Assembly (NCBI GenBank): GCA_000613465.1
Contig: BAJA01000036.1
Coordinates: 1 to 56,129 of the forward strand
DNA: 56,129 nt
Reading direction: 5' to 3'
DNA from: Bacteroides nordii WAL 11050 = JCM 12987
GTDB taxonomy: Bacteria; Bacteroidota; Bacteroidia; Bacteroidales; Bacteroidaceae
The notes below the pieces were generated by a model. That model was not told the DNA's origin. It searched no databases and saw nothing but the letters and a program-made list of their open reading frames with translations. Shown one piece after another: positions 51,483 through 56,129 of the stretch. The translations under genes were made by a program, and so were the position numbers. The first letter of the stretch is position 1. Each line of letters starts with the position of its first letter.

Positions 51483-51571
51483 TTGAAACGCAAATGATCG
51501 CAGATTAAATGGCTGTGCTATACGTAAGCTATGATACTCTTTGCGTGAATCTGCGAGTTTCTGCGTTTCAA
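51483..51571. repeat. Intergenic hairpin repeat, copy 2 (cgcag family)
   Basis: Arms 51483-51506 (ttgaaacgca...cgcagatt) and 51548-51571 (aatctgcg...tgcgtttcaa) pair at both ends with a mismatched 6-base centre and a 41-base loop. It is related to the hairpin at 49005-49074. It starts 8 bases after the receiver gene and may end its transcript. Confidence 0.65.
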
Positions 51572-51609
51572 CAATTAAAACTCAGTGAAACTCTTTGGTG
51601 AGTCTTATT

Positions 51610-52074
51610 TTACTTTTTTCTTTCTTCCTCCACTCTCTTTTTCCATCTTTGAAATGATTTCATGAGGGCATCTTCGTGTTTGTCTTCAATGTGATATTTA
51701 TCCATAAATAGTAACAGTGATTTTTTATACATGATTCCGTTACGGAATTTATTTTTCAGCATGATACTGTGTAACTCAGTCTTCAGCATTGTTTCTATTT
51801 CCTCTTCGATGATGATGACACTGTTGTGCCCCAGGTAATTGTATGTTTCGGGTTCTTTCCCATATCTTGGGGCGGGGATTATGAGAGTCAGATTCCCGGT
51901 TTCCCGCCATGATACGTCTCGTGGACGTTTAACTGTGAGGTTTTTGATGACATGATACAAGTTTTCGATACTTTTTAACCTGATAGCATTGAGCTCCGTG
52001 ACTACGCTGTTTTGATAGCGTACATACATGTAAGCCGCCAGATAGGGCTTTACATAGATGGTTGTTGTGACCAT
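51610..52074 (-). CDS. Small conserved protein of unknown function near the capsule switch
   Basis: A 154-residue soluble protein starting MVTTTIYVKPYLAAYMYVRY, with a central stretch NLTLIIPAPRYGKEPETYNYLG and a basic helical C-terminus (DALMKSFQRWKKRVEEE). I recall similar proteins next to Bacteroides capsule or mobile loci but cannot name the family. It is transcribed toward the receiver gene. A minus-strand TACTTTTG box (52336-52343) and four palindromes lie upstream of it. Confidence 0.6.
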   Translation of the reverse strand: MVTTTIYVKPYLAAYMYVRYQNSVVTELNAIRLKSIENLYHVIKNLTVKRPRDVSWRETGNLTLIIPAPRYGKEPETYNYLGHNSVIIIEEEIETMLKTELHSIMLKNKFRNGIMYKKSLLLFMDKYHIEDKHEDALMKSFQRWKKRVEEERKK

Positions 52075-52231
52075 TTTGATTAGATTTTATGTAACAATTC
52101 TTTTATCTTCATGGCCGTCTTCGACGGTTGAATTCAGTGCCATTGTGTTGAGAAAAAATCAACACTTTTTGGAGCTTTTTGGCACTTCTGTAAGAAGTTG
52201 TATATCAAATGGTTACAAGGTCTATTTCTTT

Positions 52232-52306
52232 CTCGTAGAGAAATATTGTTTTTCTCTACGAGGAACGGGGCTTTTCTCTACGAGGAATCGATTAAATCTC
52301 GTAGAG
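52232..52306. repeat. Four copies of CTCGTAGAG in alternating orientation
   Basis: ctcgtagag occurs at 52232-52240 and 52298-52306, and its complement ctctacgag at 52254-52262 and 52276-52284 (order forward, reverse, reverse, forward). Flanking bases extend the pairing (tttctcgtagagaaa with tttctctacgagg), so copies 1/2 and 3/4 can fold into two hairpins. They lie in the upstream region or leader of the small minus-strand gene, between it and the invertible promoter. Confidence 0.75.
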
Positions 52307-52335
52307 AAATATGTGCTTTCATAAAATCCAAACCA

Positions 52336-52343
52336 CAAAAGTA
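52336..52343 (-). promoter_or_regulatory. Possible -7 box for the small minus-strand gene
   Basis: The minus strand reads TACTTTTG, a TAnnTTTG match, but no TTTG is found at the expected -33 position. If used, the palindrome tetrad would be in the RNA leader. Confidence 0.4.
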
Positions 52344-52695
52344 AAATAAAATCTATTTCATGTATTTTCTTGTTTTTGATTGGTTTAGTTGTTTTGTAAT
52401 AAAATATGAGTGTGTGGTTGCGTGTTGGTTTATATCGTACATATGTATGAACGAATGTTGGTAAATGAGATGGTTTTTCTCGTTTAATCTATTAACTAAA
52501 TTTAAACAAGAGGATTTGAAATGGGAGTGAACTCATTTAGCTGGGAAAGTATATTTTCTATTTATACTTGTTGTCAGAAAAATGCGAGTATTTGGAGTGT
52601 TTTTCGGAATATTATTATCAGTACAAAGTAAGAGTGAAATAGGGGATTCTTAATTGTTGATTAATAGTCGTTTGATATTATTCTTTTATTTGAAT

Positions 52696-52930
52696 AGTGT
52701 TTCAATAAACGTTCGTTTATTGGCACAAAAATATGTCCTTTTTTTTAATGTACAAAATATTTTTCAATAAAAATGATCTGATCATATCTTAACCTGAATG
52801 TATCTTATTGATTCATAGTAAATTGTGTGTATATACATAAGAATAATTAGTTTATTATTAATTTAACCTGAATAGGAATAAAGGTCTTTCTAAAATAGTG
52901 TGCCAATAAACGAACGTCTATTGAAACGCT
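52696..52930. promoter_or_regulatory. Invertible promoter segment of the capsule locus
   Basis: Arms 52696-52727 and 52899-52930 (32 bp each) are inverted copies with two differences and enclose 171 bp. Each holds the sequence AAACGTTCGT or AGACGTTCGT (52707-52716 and, on the other strand, 52910-52919), which fits ARACGTWCGT, the site I remember for the B. fragilis serine invertase Mpi. The spacing and place, just upstream of upxY, match known phase-variable capsule promoters. The invertase itself is not in this window. Confidence 0.92.
52726..52756 (-). promoter_or_regulatory. Promoter inside the invertible segment, facing left (OFF)
   Basis: The minus strand reads TTTG (complement of caaa 52753-52756), 19 bp, then TATTTTTG (complement of 52726-52733), a full match to the Bacteroides consensus. 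The mirror position on the plus strand (about 52893-52900, aaatagtg) has no such box. In this orientation transcription therefore runs away from upxY. After inversion the same promoter would face the capsule genes. Confidence 0.85.
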
Positions 52931-53137
52931 GTTTGGTGTTAAATATCTTGTTTATAGTTATTTATGTGCTAATAAGTATAAAATAGTGCATAATACATAT
53001 CTCCCCTCTTTATGTTTTGTCTCCTGTGATAGGGAAACTATTGAGGGCTAGTGTATTTTAAGAATTGATAATCCATTTTATACACGTTTGACCGGAAGGA
53101 GTTTTATTACCCCGGTGTCCCCAAAGAATATCCAATT
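52931..53137 (+). other. Leader of the capsule operon
   Basis: About 200 untranslated bases between the right inverted repeat and upxY, as in other Bacteroides capsule loci where UpxY acts on the 5' leader to stop early termination. It holds no gene. I see no single strong hairpin in it. A purine-rich aaggag lies at 53097-53102. Confidence 0.55.
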
Positions 53138-53689
53138 GTGAACAAATCCACAGACATCTGTTGGTATCCACTTCGTGTCACTTATAGTCGTGAGCTACAG
53201 TTGAAAGAAGTACTTGATGCCGAGCGTATAGAGAATTTCATTCCGATGCATTATGAATACGTGAAACAGGGAGAACGTAAGATACGAAAATTGGTTCCTG
53301 TTGTACATAACCTTGTGTTTGTTCACAGTTCCTTTGTTTGTATTGATCGTATCAAACGCTCTCTTGGTTCTTCTTTATCTGTACGCTATATCATTGATCG
53401 TGAAACGAATCGTCCACTTATTGTTCCGGATTCGCAGATGCGCAGTTTTATTGCAGTTTCTGGTAATTACGATGAACAGATTGTTTACCTTGATCCTGCC
53501 CTTACCTCTTTACGGAAAGGGGATCGTGTACGTATTGTCGGTGGTATTTTCGAAGGGGTGGAAGGAGTTGTTATCCGTGTAAAAGGCGATCGCCGTGTCT
53601 CTGTTTGTATCAAAGGCATTATGGCTGTGGCTACTGCATATATTCATCCTTCTTTGATAGAACTAATTCCCGATACTATTTGTGAATAA
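53138..53689 (+). CDS. upxY: UpxY-family transcription antiterminator
   Basis: A 183-residue NusG-like protein that keeps RNA polymerase going through its own capsule operon. The N-terminal NGN part starts CWYPLRVTYSRELQLKEVLD, and the C-terminal KOW part is LRKGDRVRIVGGIFEGVEGV (about 125-145). The start is GTG 53138, which follows the leader and gives a normal-length product; I see no better upstream ATG in frame. First gene of the capsule locus, behind the invertible promoter. Confidence 0.95.
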   Translation: MNKSTDICWYPLRVTYSRELQLKEVLDAERIENFIPMHYEYVKQGERKIRKLVPVVHNLVFVHSSFVCIDRIKRSLGSSLSVRYIIDRETNRPLIVPDSQMRSFIAVSGNYDEQIVYLDPALTSLRKGDRVRIVGGIFEGVEGVVIRVKGDRRVSVCIKGIMAVATAYIHPSLIELIPDTICE

Positions 53690-53762
53690 AAGAAATTGAT
53701 TCGTTCCGTATTTTCTTATCAATTGTCACCTGTATAAATAACTAAACTGTAAATCTATCTAT

Positions 53763-54248
53763 ATGTTGTCTTTTCAATCACAAGTTGATACGTTGTACCG
53801 TACGACCCGTGACCTTCTTAACATGGGTTTTGACGGGACTCCTCTTTATTCCAATGAATTTTGTGCGCTTAATACAGAAGTATACCGTCAAGCTGAGGCT
53901 CTATTTGTATTGAGAGGTTCCAACATTGAAGAGGAAGCGCAACGCTGTTATGTTTTATTGACTGCTTATCATGCAACTATCTACGATCATGGTAATAAGA
54001 ATCTGAAAATTCAGTCCTTACTTGATCGTAGTTGGCAATTGTTCGAACAACTCCCTGCTTCCTTGCTGAAGTGCCAGCTTTTAGTGGCCTGTTATAGCGA
54101 AGTTTTTGATGAAGATTTAGCTCAGGAAGCACATGCTATTATGAATAGTTGGACCGGACGTGAATGGACTAAGGCGGAATGTGAAGTTTCCGATTATTTG
54201 GATAGTCTGGAAACTAATCCTTGGCCTGATTGGGAAATTGTAGAATGA
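53763..54248 (+). CDS. upxZ: UpxZ-family inhibitor of other loci's antiterminators
   Basis: A 161-residue soluble protein of the UpxZ kind (LYRTTRDLLNMGFDGTPLYS, LLTAYHATIYDHGNKNLKI, ending DSLETNPWPDWEIVE). UpxZ proteins block UpxY proteins of other capsule loci, so that one capsule is made at a time. The order upxY then upxZ and the spacing fit the usual locus start. Sequence specificity for particular UpxY proteins cannot be read from this window. Confidence 0.93.
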   Translation: MLSFQSQVDTLYRTTRDLLNMGFDGTPLYSNEFCALNTEVYRQAEALFVLRGSNIEEEAQRCYVLLTAYHATIYDHGNKNLKIQSLLDRSWQLFEQLPASLLKCQLLVACYSEVFDEDLAQEAHAIMNSWTGREWTKAECEVSDYLDSLETNPWPDWEIVE

Positions 54249-54288
54249 GTCATATTGTAATTTTATGGAATTGTTTAATAGCTAATTT

Positions 54289-55080
54289 ATGAGAATAAAA
54301 TTTCTGAATAATTGTTTGCTGTGTCTGTTGACGTTTTTGGTATCTTGTTCTGCTCCCAAAGAGGTGCTTTACTTGCAGGATATAACTTCTTTAAAGGAAG
54401 AAAATATTGATAAGAATTATGAAGTTATCATTCATAAGGATGATTTGTTGGCTATTCTAGTGAACAGTAAGGATCCTGAGTTGGCTTTGCCTTTTAATAT
54501 GCCTTTAGTAAGTTATCAGATTGGGAGTCAAAATCCCGGTCAACAACGTCTTTTGGGTTATCTTGTCGATCAGAACGGTGATATCGACTTTCCAATCTTA
54601 GGACGGCTTCATGTGGAGGGACTGACCCGTATGCAGGTTACCGAACTGATCAAACAAAAACTCATCAGTGAAGATTTGATCAAAGATCCTATTGTCACTG
54701 TCCAGTTCTTGAACTTTAAAGTATCTGTGATGGGTGAAGTAGCCCGTCCCGGTACATTCGATATTTCCGGTGACCGGATAACTCTGTTGGAAGCGTTGAG
54801 TATGGCAGGCGATTTGACTATTTATGGCCGTCGTGACCGCGTAGCCGTTATTCGCGAAAAAGATGGTAAACGCCGTATTCTGTATCACGACCTTCGTTCT
54901 TCTGATATTTTTCAATCACCCTGCTACTACCTACAACAGAATGATATCGTGTACGTGGAGCCTAATAAAGCCAAGACTGGCCAGAGTCGTATTAACTCCA
55001 ATAATTCGGTGGGTGTTTGGTTGTCTGCCGTTTCGGTATTGGCGTCTATCACTTCTTTGATGGTAACTATGTTTAAATAA
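54289..55080 (+). CDS. Wza-like polysaccharide export lipoprotein
   Basis: A 263-residue outer membrane lipoprotein (FLVSC, Cys about 20, then SAPKEVLYLQDI). It has a polysaccharide-export domain (about 45-140: IHKDDLLAILVNSKDPELAL, VDQNGDIDFPILGRLHVEGL) and an SLBB domain (about 140-225: VSVMGEVARPGTFDISGDR). A hydrophobic C-terminal stretch (about 240-263) may cross the outer membrane. It is the exit channel for capsular polysaccharide and works with the chain-length protein encoded next. Confidence 0.95.
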   Translation: MRIKFLNNCLLCLLTFLVSCSAPKEVLYLQDITSLKEENIDKNYEVIIHKDDLLAILVNSKDPELALPFNMPLVSYQIGSQNPGQQRLLGYLVDQNGDIDFPILGRLHVEGLTRMQVTELIKQKLISEDLIKDPIVTVQFLNFKVSVMGEVARPGTFDISGDRITLLEALSMAGDLTIYGRRDRVAVIREKDGKRRILYHDLRSSDIFQSPCYYLQQNDIVYVEPNKAKTGQSRINSNNSVGVWLSAVSVLASITSLMVTMFK

Positions 55081-55103
55081 TTCCGGATATTAAGAAAAAA
55101 TCA

Positions 55104-56129
55104 ATGAATACTGAATACAAAAACAATGATGTCCGCAAACAAGAGCCGGAAATTAATATCACCGATATTCTCCATCTTATATGGGTTAATTGGTATTGGT
55201 TTGTATTGTCTGTTTTGGTTTGTGGTGGGATAGCTTTCTTTTATTTAAAGTCTTCTTCCAAAGTATACAGTCGGAAAGCATCCGTTTTGATTCGTGACGA
55301 CTCCAAAGGTGGTGGAATGAGTGAATCGGCGGCTTTCTCTGACCTATCTCTTTTCGGTGGTAAACGTAATGTGGATAATGAGGTACTTGTTTTTCAATCC
55401 CGTCATTTGATGGAGGAGGTTGCGCGGCGTTTGCATTTGGATATGAGCTATAAGGTGAAGAATGGTCTGCGCAATGATGAACTTTATACCCATGCTCCGG
55501 TAACCGTTTCTTTTCCGGAAGCGGAGGAACGGCAGGTTATAAAAGTCATGGTTACTCCTGTTGATTCTGCTACGGTGCGTCTTTCCGGATTCTCTTTAGC
55601 TGTAGGGGGTGGGGGCGTTCATTCGGAAGAGGTTTTGGATGTACATCTGAATGATACCGTTTCTACTCCGATTGGCCCGATGGTTGTTACTCCTACGTTG
55701 TACTATACGGATGTATTTTACGGTAAGCCCGTAAATGTAGTCAAATCCAATTTGGAGAGTGTTATCGAAGGGTATCGTGCCAGATTGAAAGTGTCTCTTG
55801 CCAGCAAGACGGCCACCATTATCAATCTTGTCTTGGATGACGTCTCTACTGCCCGTGCGGAAGACATTCTGAACATGCTTATTGCTGTTTATAATGAGGA
55901 TGTTATCAATGATAAGAACCAGATAGCCGTAAATACTTCCAAGTTTATCAATGAGCGTCTGATCATCATCGAACGTGAATTGGGAAGTGTGGATGCCAAT
56001 ATCGAAAGCTTTAAACGTGAAAATCAACTGACGGATATTACTTCCGAAACTGGCATGTATCTTGCCAATACGAGTCGTTATCAGCAGGAAGGTCTCAGCT
56101 TGGAGAATCAGTTGAGTATAGCCAGATAC
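55104..56129 (+). CDS. Wzz-like chain-length/tyrosine-kinase protein (cut by the window end)
   Basis: ATG 55104 opens a frame that remains open for 342 codons to the end of the window. It begins with a Wzz domain: a cytoplasmic N-terminus (NITDILHLIWVNWYW), a membrane helix (about 30-52), and the periplasmic stretch VYSRKASVLIRDDSKGGGMS. It continues in the helical region (SKFINERLIIIERELGSVDA). It sets capsule chain length; in this group it often carries a C-terminal kinase domain, which would lie beyond the window. It is the fourth gene of the capsule locus. Confidence 0.93.
   Translation, partial: MNTEYKNNDVRKQEPEINITDILHLIWVNWYWFVLSVLVCGGIAFFYLKSSSKVYSRKASVLIRDDSKGGGMSESAAFSDLSLFGGKRNVDNEVLVFQSRHLMEEVARRLHLDMSYKVKNGLRNDELYTHAPVTVSFPEAEERQVIKVMVTPVDSATVRLSGFSLAVGGGGVHSEEVLDVHLNDTVSTPIGPMVVTPTLYYTDVFYGKPVNVVKSNLESVIEGYRARLKVSLASKTATIINLVLDDVSTARAEDILNMLIAVYNEDVINDKNQIAVNTSKFINERLIIIERELGSVDANIESFKRENQLTDITSETGMYLANTSRYQQEGLSLENQLSIARY

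Noticed and set aside
52232..52306. Intrinsic terminators formed by the palindrome tetrad
   Set aside because: Neither strand has a T run directly after either stem.
1..56129. tRNA, rRNA, riboswitch and insertion sequence
   Set aside because: I looked for cloverleaf ends, conserved rRNA words, known riboswitch cores and transposase motifs and found none I could support.

Overview
The window comes from a Bacteroides chromosome (gut Bacteroidales; species not resolved). The evidence is SusC/SusD pairs, many lipoproteins with acidic residues straight after the lipobox cysteine, promoters of the Bacteroides type (TTTG, about 19-21 bp, TAnnTTTG), a hybrid two-component regulator, and a capsule locus that starts with upxY and upxZ behind an invertible promoter.

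Layout. (1) 170-17813: a SusC/SusD pair followed by a run of surface lipoproteins (a DUF4984-like protein, BACON-like proteins, three leucine-rich-repeat proteins, a YD-repeat-like protein) and a 1112-residue protein with a type 9 secretion sorting tail. No glycosidase is encoded there, so the ligand is unknown. (2) 17942-27420: guaB, then an envelope-biogenesis run (three SurA/PpiC-type chaperones, an OstA-like protein, a small membrane protein) and mutL. (3) 27853-34639: an OmpA-family porin, trpS and a beta-barrel protein on the minus strand, and carB preceded by a 39-codon leader ORF that overlaps an intrinsic terminator, which looks like a pyrBI-type attenuator. (4) 35129-43052: a small lipoprotein, a hybrid two-component sensor/regulator on the minus strand, and divergently a GH76 and a GH125 enzyme, the pair expected to cut alpha-1,6-mannan. 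(5) 43171-48949: an NlpE-like lipoprotein, yaaA, a sugar acetyltransferase and a large heparinase II/III-like lyase. (6) 49286-52074: an unusual pair, a soluble GHKL ATPase and a membrane-anchored receiver domain, then a small conserved protein on the minus strand. (7) 52075-56129: a regulatory stretch of about 1 kb with a tetrad of short palindromes and a 235-bp invertible promoter, then upxY, upxZ, a Wza-like export lipoprotein and a Wzz-like chain-length protein cut by the window end.

In the orientation given, the invertible promoter reads left, away from the capsule genes, so the capsule operon is drawn in its OFF state.

A quality note: eight genes are broken by about twelve single-base indels, many in or beside short homopolymers, and each reading frame resumes with good family sequence. 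This points to sequencing or assembly error rather than gene decay. I report these genes as single features spanning the shifts. I saw no rRNA, tRNA, CRISPR array or insertion sequence.
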